Both the position numbers and the translations under genes were made by a program. Under the pieces are notes generated by a model, which saw only the letters and a program-made list of their open reading frames with translations, did no database searches and was not told the DNA's origin. A stretch of DNA of 39,406 nt, taken from NCBI GenBank assembly GCA_050184295.1, contig JBFXAM010000038.1, positions 1 through 39,406 on the forward strand. The letters are read 5' to 3'. This DNA is from JBFXAM01 sp050184295 (lineage in GTDB: Bacteria; Planctomycetota; Phycisphaerae; UBA1845; Fen-1342). Shown here one piece after another: positions 23,404 through 32,070 of the stretch (within the stretch, counting starts at the first letter, position 1; the number at the start of each line of letters is the position of its first letter).

Positions 23404-23423
23404 CGGCGAAGCAAGCCTCGCCG
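23404..23423. terminator. Possible hairpin between convergent genes
   Basis: CGGCGA / TCGCCG forms a perfect 6-bp stem with an 8-base loop, 45 bases after the lipoprotein stop and 75 bases from the end of the GH35 gene. It has no T-run on either side. Its role as a bidirectional terminator is only suggested by position. Confidence 0.3.
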
Positions 23424-23497
23424 CGCGATCGCCGCGCTCCGCGCTCGATGGTCCGCGTGTCTCCGGCACGCCCGGCGGAAACCCGTCCCGCGCGCGC

Positions 23498-25309
23498 CTA
23501 CAGAATCACGCCACCGCAACGCGGCAGGTCGACGTAGCGCATGTGTCCGCGGTCGTCGATGCGTGCACTCTTCGCGTCACCGGGGTTGACGACAATCAGG
23601 CGGTCGCCGCGCCGGCTGACGTGAACGCCGGGAGTGAGCGCGTGCGGCGGCAGGACGATGTCGAAGAACTGGTGCACGGCGCGGATCGCCGCGGGACTGG
23701 GCGGGACGCCGAGGACGAGCAATTGTCCGCGGCCGCGCGATTCGTGATAGCCGGTGGTGTACCGGCGGCCGACCGCGAGTTGCATGAGCTGGCGCGTGTC
23801 CTCGTCGACGGACCACGGCAACTGGCGGGCGGTGACGGGCTCGCCGGGCGTTGCGCGATAGTTGAAGACCGGTCCGCGCGTGACGAATCCGAGCGACGAT
23901 TCGAGCTGGTCGGCGCCGGGGTGACTCGTGCCATCAGGCGGCGAACAACCCCGGATCAGGTGCTGAAAGAGCACGAGTTTTCCGCCGCCTTCGACGTATT
24001 GCCATAACCGCTCCGGCTGCTCGACTTCGCCGCAGACGAACAGCACCGCCGGCGGCGGAAATTCACGGTCGACGTCGACGAAGTCGTATTCGATGCCCAT
24101 CTCGTGCAGCACGCCGAGCAGCGGATCGTCGATGTCCGCACGCCGCAGTTGTGCGAGTTGGTGGTAATGCCACGACCACGCGACGGCGAACGAAGTCGCG
24201 GGCGGCGGCGCGTCGTGCAGCGCTTTGCAATCGGCGAAGTTCTGCGTGAACACGTCGCCCAACTCGGGGCGGATGACGCCGCGCTCGTTGACCGGCGACC
24301 CGTACCAGTTGTCGCGGTTCACCAGCATGTACCAGTTCCAGCCGCGCACGCCGGCGGCGAGCGACGACAACGCGGTCAGCCGGTAGTGCGGCGGCGAGAA
24401 GTCGCGCCCGAACGTGCCGTGCCAGATGCCCGCGCCGAACTCGGCGATGTAGGGATACGGCGTCACGGCCCGCAATAGCCGAAGCCGCTCGCGAAAATAA
24501 CGATAGGCGTCGACGCGGATCGTCGGTTCGTCGCCGCGGCACTCATTGGGAGGATACGGGTCGATACCGTAGAGGTCGGCGAGGTCCGCGAGATCGTGCC
24601 AATGCTGCGCATCGACGCCGGGCCAGTTGTTGAGCAGGATCGGCGCGGTGCAGCCGTTCGCACGATACTCCGCGATCACCCAGCGCGCGTAATCGGTTGC
24701 GAGGTCGTAGCGATAGCGGCAACTGTCGCGAAAGCGCGGCGAACCGACGAGCGGCGGCAGAGGGGCGAGCGCGGGAAGCGCCTCGGCCAAGCTCGCGTAG
24801 CGGCTGCCCCACGCCCCGTTGAGCGCATCGACGCTGCCGTACCGCCGCGTGAGCCAATCGGCGAAGCCCTGATCTTCGCCGTAGAAGTGCGGCATCGGGT
24901 CGATCTCGTTGTCGGCCTGAACCGCAACGATGCGCGGCAGATACGGGCGCAGCTCGTGCATGACGGCGGCGATCCAGCGAGATGCCTTACGTCGAAACTC
25001 CGGGTGATGCTTGTGAAACGGAACGGCGTGATCGGCCACGCCGAGGTTGCGCAGTTCGCTGTAGTAGAACGGCCCCGGGCGCATGAAGAGCCGGAATCCG
25101 AACGGTTCGGCGGCGGCCAGGAACTCGTGCAGGATCGCGAAGTCATACGCGCCTTCGCGCGGCTCGTGCTCGACCCACGGCACGTACGACGCGAGCGTCT
25201 CGACGCCGAGCTGCTTGAGGGCCGCGAGGCAGTCGCGCCAGTGTCGCGGCTGGACGCGCCAGTAATGCATCTCGCCGCCGATCAGTCGGGGACTTGCGGG
25301 CGCGGGCAT
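23498..25309 (-). CDS. GH35-type glycoside hydrolase (beta-galactosidase-like)
   Basis: The 603-residue protein has a TIM-barrel with GH35 landmarks: 'GGEMHYWRVQPRHWRDCL' near residues 11-28, then 'TLASYVPWVEHEPREGAYDF', the acid/base Glu135 in 'QADNEIDP' and a candidate nucleophile Glu290 in 'YIAEFGAGIW'. The last third has a flavodoxin/glutamine-amidotransferase-like fold pattern ('FVCGEVEQPERLWQYVEGGG') and a short beta domain. No signal peptide is present, so it should act in the cytoplasm on imported oligosaccharides. GH42 is an alternative family. It is transcribed divergently from the GH38 gene, sharing a 136-bp promoter region. Substrate (beta-galactoside) is inferred from family. Confidence 0.87.
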   Translation of the reverse strand: MPAPASPRLIGGEMHYWRVQPRHWRDCLAALKQLGVETLASYVPWVEHEPREGAYDFAILHEFLAAAEPFGFRLFMRPGPFYYSELRNLGVADHAVPFHKHHPEFRRKASRWIAAVMHELRPYLPRIVAVQADNEIDPMPHFYGEDQGFADWLTRRYGSVDALNGAWGSRYASLAEALPALAPLPPLVGSPRFRDSCRYRYDLATDYARWVIAEYRANGCTAPILLNNWPGVDAQHWHDLADLADLYGIDPYPPNECRGDEPTIRVDAYRYFRERLRLLRAVTPYPYIAEFGAGIWHGTFGRDFSPPHYRLTALSSLAAGVRGWNWYMLVNRDNWYGSPVNERGVIRPELGDVFTQNFADCKALHDAPPPATSFAVAWSWHYHQLAQLRRADIDDPLLGVLHEMGIEYDFVDVDREFPPPAVLFVCGEVEQPERLWQYVEGGGKLVLFQHLIRGCSPPDGTSHPGADQLESSLGFVTRGPVFNYRATPGEPVTARQLPWSVDEDTRQLMQLAVGRRYTTGYHESRGRGQLLVLGVPPSPAAIRAVHQFFDIVLPPHALTPGVHVSRRGDRLIVVNPGDAKSARIDDRGHMRYVDLPRCGGVIL

Positions 25310-25348
25310 GACGGGCTCCGAGCAGGTGGTCGCGGACGGCGGAGCGCG

Positions 25349-25354
25349 ATTATA
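25349..25354 (-). promoter_or_regulatory. Consensus -10 box for the GH35 gene
   Basis: On the minus strand this reads TATAAT, 40 bases before the GH35 start codon. The -35 region 17 bases upstream is a poor match, so activator dependence is possible. Confidence 0.45.
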
Positions 25355-25445
25355 GGATACGCGTGGCGGTGCGTCGCTGGCGGTTCGGTGCGTCGATCAT
25401 TGTCCGGCGTTTTTCCGCGCGTTTGTCGCTTACGGGAGTCATTCG

Positions 25446-28400
25446 ATGCGTACGTTGCTCGCCGCCTTCGTGCTGGTCGGGTTTTCGTCGTTCGTCGCGT
25501 TGGCGCAGGGCAATGAAGCCCGCGAGGCCGCGGGCGCAGCGCCCCAGCCCGCTGACGCGCCGCCGGCGCCGGACCGCAAGCTGTACGTGGTGGCGACGGC
25601 GCACCTCGACACGCAGTGGCTGTGGACGATCCAGGACACGATTCGAGAATACGTGCCGCTCACGCTCCGCGACAACTTCCGCTATTTCCGCACGTTTCCG
25701 AGTTACACGTTCAGCTTCGAGGGCGCCTTTCGCTACCTGCTCGCGAAGGAGTACTACCCCGCGGAATTCGAGCAGCTCAAGGAATTCGTCGCGAGCGGCC
25801 GGTGGCGCGTCTGCGGAAGCTCGGTGGACGCCGGCGATGTGAATCTACCCTCCCCGGAAGCGCTTGTGCGGCAGGTGCTCTACGGCAACGGGTTCTATCG
25901 CCGCGAATTCGGAAAAGTCAGTCGCGACATCTACCTGCCCGACTGCTTCGGCTTCGGCTACGCGCTGCCGACGATCGCGGCGCACTGCGGGTTGAAGCAG
26001 TTCTCGTCGCAAAAACTCACCTGGGGCTCCGCGGTCGGCATCCCGTTCGACATCGGCGTATGGCGCGGCGTCGACGGGTCGGAGATCGTCGCGGCGCTGA
26101 ATCCGGGCGCCTATGTGAGCCGCATCGGCGTCGACCTGAGCCGCGAAAAAACGCAGCTCGAACGGATCGACAAACTTGGCGAGCAGAGCGGGTCGTACAT
26201 CGGATATCGCTACTTCGGGACGGGCGACACCGGCGGCGCGCCCGACTACGCGAGCGTTGCGTGGCTCGAAAAGAGCAAGAAGTCCGAGGGACCGGTGCGC
26301 GTCCTGAGCGTCGGGGCCGACCAGCTTGCGCTCGACCTCACGCCGGAGCAGGTCGCGCGACTGCCGCGCTACGACGGCGAGCTGCTGATGCGCATCCACG
26401 GCGTCGGCTGCTACACGTCGATGGCGGCGATGAAGCGCTGGAACCGCCAGAACGAGCAGCTCGCCGACGCCGCCGAACGCGCGTCGGTCGTCGCGCACTG
26501 GCTGGGCGCCGCGGCGTATCCGCGCCAGAAGCTCGCCGACGCGTGGATGCGACTGCTGTGGCATCATCACCACGATGATCTGACCGGCACATCGATTCCG
26601 GAGGCATACGTCTTCTCGTGGAACGACATGTTCTGCTGTCTGAACGAATTCGCGGAGACGCTGCGCGATGCGGCCGGCGGTGTGGCGCGCGGGCTGGACA
26701 CGCGCGTCGAGCGCGGCGTTCCGGTCGTCGTGTTCAATCCGCTCGGCGTCGCACGGACTGACGTCGTCGACGCCGTCGTCGAGTTGGGTGTAGCCGACGT
26801 GCGCGCCGTGCGCGTCGTGGGGCCGGACGGCGCCGAATGTCCCGCTCAGTTCGCCGGCGCCGAGGGCGGGCGCGTGCGCGTGTCGTTTGTCGCAACCGTT
26901 CCGGCGGTGGGGTTCACGGTGTTCGGTGTGAGCGCCGGCGACCCTGGCGCGGCGCCCGCGACCGATCTGCGGGTCGACGGGTCGTCGCTCGAAAACGATC
27001 GCCTGCGCGTGCGCGTCGACGAGAACGGCGATATCGCGAGCGTGTTCGACAAGCGCGCCGAGCGCGAGATGCTGAAGTCGCCGATTCGCCTCGCGCTGCT
27101 GAGTGACACGCCGGACCAGTGGGACGAGTGGGAAATCCGCTACCAGGACGTGAGCGCAGCGCCGCGCGGGTTCGTCGGCGGGCCGGCGAAGGTGAGCATC
27201 CTCGAACGCGGGCCGGCCCGCGCGACGCTCGCCGTCGAGCGCGGCTTCGACGGTTCGCGGTGTGTGCAGCATGTGCGTCTCGCAGCGGGCGAAGCGGGCG
27301 ATCGCGTCGAGGTCGAGACCTTCATGGACTGGCGCACGCCGAGCACGCTCATGAAGGCGACCTTTCCGCTCGCCGTGTCGAATCCGAAGGCGACGTACGA
27401 TCTCGGCGTCGGGGTGATCGAGCGCGGCAACAACTCGCCGGAGCTGTGGGAAGTCCCCGCGCAGCAGTGGGCCGATCTCACCGACGCCGACGGCGGCTAC
27501 GGCGTCGCGATCGCGAACGACTGCAAGCACGGCTGGGACAAGCCCGACGACCACACGCTGCGGCTGACGCTCGTTCACCTTCCCAAGAAGGTGCAGAAGG
27601 ACATGGGTCGTCACCGCTTCGCGTATGCGGTGCTGGGACACGCCGGCGACTGGCGCGCGGGCGACGTGGTCTCGCGCGCCGCGCGCCTGAACGCGCCGCT
27701 CCGCGCGTTTCAGACGATCCGCCATCCCGGCTCCCTCGGACGGAGTCTCGCGTTCGTCACGGTGAATTCAGCACAAGTCGGTGTGATGGCGCTCAAACAG
27801 GCGGAAGAAAGCGACGAGATCGTGATCCGCGTGCGCGAGCTGCACGGCAAGCCCGCGGAGCGGGTCGCGCTGCGCTTCGCGCCGCCGATCGTCGCGGCGC
27901 GCGAAATCAACGGAATGGAGGAACCGGTAGGGCCGATGTCGTCCGAGGATGGCGGGCTTCACATCGACCTGAAGCCCTATCAGCCGCGCGCGTTCGCGTT
28001 GAAGCTCGCGCCGCCGAGCCAGCCTCTCGCGCCGGCGGTGTGCACGCCGCTCGATCTGCCGTTCGACACGGACGTCGTGAGCGGCAACGCGGACCGGCGC
28101 GACGGCGACTTCGAGGCCGGCGCCACCATTCCCGCGGAGCTCTTGCCGACCAAGCTCGTGCGTGACGGCGTGGAGTATCGTCTTGGCAGCGGCGAGAAGG
28201 GCGCGCCGAACGCGATCACGTGTCGCGGTCAATCGATCGCGCTGCCCGACGCCGCGCGCGGGCGGCTCTATGTGCTCGCGGCGGCGGCGGAAGGCGACGT
28301 GCGCGCGACGTTTACGATCGACGGCCGCGCGGAGCCGCGCGTCGTGCAGCATTGGTCGGGGAACATCGGGCAGTCGGACAGTCTGGTGGTCGACGGTATG

Positions 28401-29354
28401 GTCGTCGATCACGCGCGGATGGCGCCGGCGTTTGTCAAGCGCGCCCCGCTCGCGGGGGTCGGTGGCCACCGGCACACGCACGACGAGCGCGACGATCCAT
28501 ACATGTTCTGCTACCTGTTCAAGCTCGTCTTCGAACTGCCCGACGGCGTGCGGGAGCTGAAGCTGCCCGACGATCCGCGGGTCCGCATCCTCGCGGCGAC
28601 GATCGCAACGCACGCGAACGACGACACGCGCCCCGCTAGCGATCTCTACGACCGCATCACCGCGCCGCACTGCACGCCGCCGGGAGGACTCTTTATCGAG
28701 CCGGTGACGGTCACGCTCGCGAGCGACTCGCACGACGCGCCGATCCACTACACGCTCGACGGCAGCGAGCCGACCGAGTCGTCGCCGAAATACGTCGAGC
28801 CGCTGCGCATCACCGCCAGCACGACGCTGCGCGCGATCACCGCGGTCGCTGGACGCGCCCCGCTCGACGCACTCGCGGCGCGCTTCGAGCTCACGACGCC
28901 GCGCCCCGCCGTCGACGCCGGCCGGGTCGCGAGCGGACTGCGCTATCGCGTCTACCAGGGACAGTGGAACAAGCTGCCGGACTTTGAAACATTGGAGGCG
29001 AAGCAGAGCGGCGTGACCGACGGCGTGCACGCGAAGTTTACGGACGAGGCGGTGAACTTCGGCGTTGCCTACGACGGCTTCATCCGCGTCGAAAAGGACG
29101 GGCTCTACACGTTCTTCCTGCAATCCGACGACGGCAGCAAGCTCTTTGTCGGCGATACAGAGGTCGTCGACAGCGACGGGTTGCACGGTCCGCGCATCGT
29201 GCCGGGGATGATTGCCCTCCAGACCGGCCTGCATCCGATCCGCGTGCGCTTCTTCCAGCGCGGCGGACCGTACACGATCGGACTGAGTTGGCGCGGCCCG
29301 GGCATCGCGCAACAACCGGTGCCGACGGAGGCGCTGTTTCACGCCGTGGAGTAG
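25446..29354 (+). CDS. Secreted GH38 alpha-mannosidase with chitobiase-type and PA14 domains
   Basis: The 1302-residue protein has a cleavable signal peptide (about residues 1-21). The GH38 domain shows zinc ligands His53 and Asp55 ('TAHLDTQWLW'), the nucleophile Asp166 ('LPDCFGFG') and 'HHHHDDLTGTSIPEAY' as the late zinc-histidine motif. A GH38 C-terminal beta-sandwich region and a jelly-roll-like module follow. A chitobiase/hexosaminidase C-terminal type repeat comes near residues 1075-1145 ('PIHYTLDGSEPTESSPKYVEP' region), then a PA14 domain (about 1160-1295, 'DGLYTFFLQSDDGSKLFV'). The last two are probable carbohydrate-binding modules. It would remove alpha-mannose from glycans in the periplasm or outside. 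GGGAG precedes the ATG. GH35 and GH38 side by side suggest glycan use. Confidence 0.93.
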   Translation: MRTLLAAFVLVGFSSFVALAQGNEAREAAGAAPQPADAPPAPDRKLYVVATAHLDTQWLWTIQDTIREYVPLTLRDNFRYFRTFPSYTFSFEGAFRYLLAKEYYPAEFEQLKEFVASGRWRVCGSSVDAGDVNLPSPEALVRQVLYGNGFYRREFGKVSRDIYLPDCFGFGYALPTIAAHCGLKQFSSQKLTWGSAVGIPFDIGVWRGVDGSEIVAALNPGAYVSRIGVDLSREKTQLERIDKLGEQSGSYIGYRYFGTGDTGGAPDYASVAWLEKSKKSEGPVRVLSVGADQLALDLTPEQVARLPRYDGELLMRIHGVGCYTSMAAMKRWNRQNEQLADAAERASVVAHWLGAAAYPRQKLADAWMRLLWHHHHDDLTGTSIPEAYVFSWNDMFCCLNEFAETLRDAAGGVARGLDTRVERGVPVVVFNPLGVARTDVVDAVVELGVADVRAVRVVGPDGAECPAQFAGAEGGRVRVSFVATVPAVGFTVFGVSAGDPGAAPATDLRVDGSSLENDRLRVRVDENGDIASVFDKRAEREMLKSPIRLALLSDTPDQWDEWEIRYQDVSAAPRGFVGGPAKVSILERGPARATLAVERGFDGSRCVQHVRLAAGEAGDRVEVETFMDWRTPSTLMKATFPLAVSNPKATYDLGVGVIERGNNSPELWEVPAQQWADLTDADGGYGVAIANDCKHGWDKPDDHTLRLTLVHLPKKVQKDMGRHRFAYAVLGHAGDWRAGDVVSRAARLNAPLRAFQTIRHPGSLGRSLAFVTVNSAQVGVMALKQAEESDEIVIRVRELHGKPAERVALRFAPPIVAAREINGMEEPVGPMSSEDGGLHIDLKPYQPRAFALKLAPPSQPLAPAVCTPLDLPFDTDVVSGNADRRDGDFEAGATIPAELLPTKLVRDGVEYRLGSGEKGAPNAITCRGQSIALPDAARGRLYVLAAAAEGDVRATFTIDGRAEPRVVQHWSGNIGQSDSLVVDGMVVDHARMAPAFVKRAPLAGVGGHRHTHDERDDPYMFCYLFKLVFELPDGVRELKLPDDPRVRILAATIATHANDDTRPASDLYDRITAPHCTPPGGLFIEPVTVTLASDSHDAPIHYTLDGSEPTESSPKYVEPLRITASTTLRAITAVAGRAPLDALAARFELTTPRPAVDAGRVASGLRYRVYQGQWNKLPDFETLEAKQSGVTDGVHAKFTDEAVNFGVAYDGFIRVEKDGLYTFFLQSDDGSKLFVGDTEVVDSDGLHGPRIVPGMIALQTGLHPIRVRFFQRGGPYTIGLSWRGPGIAQQPVPTEALFHAVE

Positions 29355-29484
29355 CGCCGATTCTCGGGCGGCGGATTCGCCACGGATCGAGCCGCGGTTC
29401 GCAGCCAGCGGCTCGGGCCGCGGATTCGCGGCGTCTGCCGCCGACCTTCGGGAGTGGCGTCGCACGATGCGCGCACGGGTCGCG

Positions 29485-30852
29485 CTACGCTTCCGCCGCG
29501 AGCACGTGCGCTTCACAGTCGCGCACATGCGCGCGCAGCACTTCGACGCGCTGCATCGCCGCTTCGTGCTCCGCGCGCAGCTCCGCGAGGAGTTCGGCGC
29601 TGACGATCTCGGGCGTCGCGTCGTCGGTGCTCGGGGTCGGCGGGGCAAACGTGCCCGCCCGCAGCGCATCGGCGACCTGTCGATACGCCTGGCGAAACGG
29701 TGTGCCCCCTTGGGTCGCGCGCAGCGCCGCAAGCGTCGCGTAGAGCTCCGGACGCATTGCCGCCGCCATTCGCGCCGCGTCGATCTCCACCAGTTCGATC
29801 ACGCGCTCCGCGACTGCAAGCAGGTCGAGCACATCCGCGGCTGCGCGAAACGCAGGCTCCTTCGTCAGTTGCCAGTCGCGGTGATAGCTCGACGGCAGCT
29901 TGCCGATGATCCAGTCGAGCTCGACGGCCCGCGCGCGCAGCCGGGCGGCTCGGCCGCGGAGCAATTCGAGCACGTCGGGGTTGCGCTTCTGGGGCATGAT
30001 CGACGAGCCGGTGGTGAGACTCTCGGGCAGGCGGAAGAAACCGAACTCGACGGTCGTGAAGAGCATCAGGTCGCACGCGAGTTTCTCGACCAGCGCGCCC
30101 GCGTCCGCCGCCCAGCGGGCGAAATCGCGTTCGTAGCGTCCGCGGCTGTTCTGCACGTCGATCGCACTCCGCTGCACGCGCGAGAAGCCGAGCAGCTTCG
30201 CGGTGAACGCGCGATCGAGCGCGACCGGGACGCCGAAGCCCGCGCCGGTGCCGAGCGGACAAGCGTCGAGACGCTCGTAGAGCGCCAGTCCCGCCCGCAC
30301 GTGTTCGAGCGCGGCTTCAACCACCGCGTGCAGCCACTGTCCGACGCTGGACGGCATGGCGGGCTGCATGTGCGTGTAGCCTGGCATGGCGTGCGCCCCG
30401 TCGCGCTCGATGCGCGCCAGCGTGGTCGTCGTGAATTCGCCGAGTCGCACCAGCCGGTCGAGCAGCGCGCCGCGTAAATAGAGGCGCATCGCTGTCGCGA
30501 CCTGGTCGTTGCGCGACCGCCCCGTATGAACCTTCGCGCCCGCGTCGCCGCAGCGGTCGATCAGCCGGGCCTCGATCGCGGTGTGGCAATCCTCGAGTTC
30601 GGGCGGAATCGCAAACGAGTCGCGGGCCGCGTCGGTCGCAACGTCTCGCAGCGCCGCGAGCAGCGCTGCGAGCTCGGCGTCGCTGAGCAGTTTCGCGCGA
30701 TGCAGCGTTCGCGCGTGGGCCGCCGATCCGGCGCAGTCCGCCGCAACCAGCAGGCGATCCCACTGCGGGTCGTCGCCCACCGTGAAACGATGAATCAACT
30801 CGTCGAGCGCGGCGCCCTTGTCCCACAAGCGCCGCGGTTTTACATCAGCCAT
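29485..30852 (-). CDS. argH: Argininosuccinate lyase
   Basis: The 455-residue product catalyses the last step of arginine synthesis, splitting argininosuccinate into arginine and fumarate. It shows the fumarase/ASL superfamily regions: 'HTGRSRNDQVATAMRL' (substrate site), 'YTHMQPAMPSSVGQWL', and the signature loop 'GSSIMPQKRNPD' with its catalytic Ser. Length is typical. It is third in a minus-strand set after argB and an M20 deacylase, with an 87-bp gap before it that is mostly filled by a REP-like element. The extreme C-terminus is family-like and intact. Confidence 0.96.
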   Translation of the reverse strand: MADVKPRRLWDKGAALDELIHRFTVGDDPQWDRLLVAADCAGSAAHARTLHRAKLLSDAELAALLAALRDVATDAARDSFAIPPELEDCHTAIEARLIDRCGDAGAKVHTGRSRNDQVATAMRLYLRGALLDRLVRLGEFTTTTLARIERDGAHAMPGYTHMQPAMPSSVGQWLHAVVEAALEHVRAGLALYERLDACPLGTGAGFGVPVALDRAFTAKLLGFSRVQRSAIDVQNSRGRYERDFARWAADAGALVEKLACDLMLFTTVEFGFFRLPESLTTGSSIMPQKRNPDVLELLRGRAARLRARAVELDWIIGKLPSSYHRDWQLTKEPAFRAAADVLDLLAVAERVIELVEIDAARMAAAMRPELYATLAALRATQGGTPFRQAYRQVADALRAGTFAPPTPSTDDATPEIVSAELLAELRAEHEAAMQRVEVLRAHVRDCEAHVLAAEA

Positions 30853-30867
30853 GCGGACGTCCTCATC

Positions 30868-30943
30868 TGTAGCACCGGCTTCCAGCCGGTGCTTGACCGC
30901 CGGCTCCGGCGTTGTGACGAAACCGCCTGGAAGGCGGCACTAC
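30868..30943. repeat. REP/BIME-like palindromic element between the M20 deacylase gene and argH
   Basis: Three hairpins in a row: AGCACCGGCT/AGCCGGTGCT (10-bp stem, TCC loop, 30871-30893), CGCCGG/CCGGCG (30898-30911) and CCGCCT/AGGCGG (GGA loop, 30923-30937). The two ends are inverted copies of each other: GTAGCACCGGCTTCC against GTAGTGCCGCCTTCC read on the other strand, 12 of 15 matching. This head-to-head layout is that of REP pairs (BIMEs). One end supplies the TAG stop of the upstream deacylase gene. Confidence 0.75.
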
Positions 30944-32037
30944 GGGCGCGAATCTCGCGCCGTGCGAAAATACTCCCGCGCGATCCGCACGTACGCCGCT
31001 GCGCCATCCAACAGCTCGCGCTCGAAGATGAATTCGTCGGGCGTGTGCGAGCGGGGCGAGCTGCCGGGTCCGATCTTCACCGCTGGCGTGCCCGCGAGGA
31101 ACACCATGTCACTCATGGCGGGGCTGCCCGCGGGCCGCTTGCCGGGCACGGCACGCAGCACCGCCTGCACGATCGCAGCGTCGTCCGGCGTGTCCATGGG
31201 CACGAGCCGCTGACTGCGGATGTGAATCTCGCTGCGCAGCGTTCGGCGCAGGCGTTCGATCAACGCGTCGTGCGACTCCAGCGGCGTGGTGCGGATGTCG
31301 ACGAAGAACTCGCACGCATCGGGCACGACATTGAGTGCGACGCCGCCGGCGATCCGGGTGACGTGTCCGTGGCAACGCCCGAGCGTCGGGTGTGGGGCGG
31401 CCCAATCGAACGCTCGCAGCCGCGCGATGTCCTCCGCGGCATTCACGATCGCGTTGTTCGGCGTGTCGTGGGGCGTGTTCGCGGGGTGGCTGGTGCGGCC
31501 AGCGGCGACGCAGCGGAGGATGAGCAGGCCGCGCTGCGCGGTCATCGGCGTCAGTTCGGTGGGTTCGCCGACGATGCCGGCGTCGATCGGCTGGAGCTTC
31601 GGCAGAATGTCGCCGAGCCCGTGGCCCGTGGTCTCTTCTTCGGCGGTGAGCGCGAGCACGAGTGTTCCGCCGAGCGGCTCGCCGCGTTGGAGCCGCCGGT
31701 GGAGCGCCAGGCCGGCCTCGATCATCGCACAGACGCAGCCCTTCGCGTCGTTCGCGCCCAATCCCACGATGCGCCCCGCCTCGCAGCGCGGCGTCCAGGG
31801 GTCGGCGGTCCAGCCTGCGGCCGGCGGCACGGTGTCGAGATGCGAGTTGAAGAGCAGCCGGGGGCGCGCCGCGTCCCCGATTTCGCACCACACGTTGTTG
31901 CCGTCGCGCTCGATCCTCAGCCCGGCGTGCGCGAGTTCGTCGGCGACCAGCGCGGCAAGAGCGCCCTCCTCGCGCGAGACGCTGCGCGTCGCGACAAAGC
32001 GCTTCAGCCGCTCGATCAGTGCATTCTCGTCGGGCAT
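30940..32037 (-). CDS. argE: M20-family deacylase (ArgE / acetylcitrulline deacetylase / DapE type)
   Basis: The ~365-residue M20 metallopeptidase-fold protein has the di-zinc motifs 'LLFNSHLDTVPP', 'GLGANDAKGCVCAM' and catalytic 'TAEEETTGHG'. 'GEPTELTP' and a dimerisation domain with 'TSHPANTPHDTPNNAI' follow. It lies between argB and argH, so removal of the acetyl group in arginine synthesis is the likely job. Whether the substrate is N-acetylornithine or N-acetylcitrulline (as in Xanthomonas-type pathways) cannot be told from sequence alone. The ATG at 32037 gives a family-like start; GTG 32052 would add five residues. No clear SD is visible. The stop codon lies in the REP-like element. 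Confidence 0.82.
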   Translation of the reverse strand: MPDENALIERLKRFVATRSVSREEGALAALVADELAHAGLRIERDGNNVWCEIGDAARPRLLFNSHLDTVPPAAGWTADPWTPRCEAGRIVGLGANDAKGCVCAMIEAGLALHRRLQRGEPLGGTLVLALTAEEETTGHGLGDILPKLQPIDAGIVGEPTELTPMTAQRGLLILRCVAAGRTSHPANTPHDTPNNAIVNAAEDIARLRAFDWAAPHPTLGRCHGHVTRIAGGVALNVVPDACEFFVDIRTTPLESHDALIERLRRTLRSEIHIRSQRLVPMDTPDDAAIVQAVLRAVPGKRPAGSPAMSDMVFLAGTPAVKIGPGSSPRSHTPDEFIFERELLDGAAAYVRIAREYFRTARDSRP

Positions 32038-32070
32038 CGCTGGCTCGCGCACGTCCGCGGCGGCGCGCGG

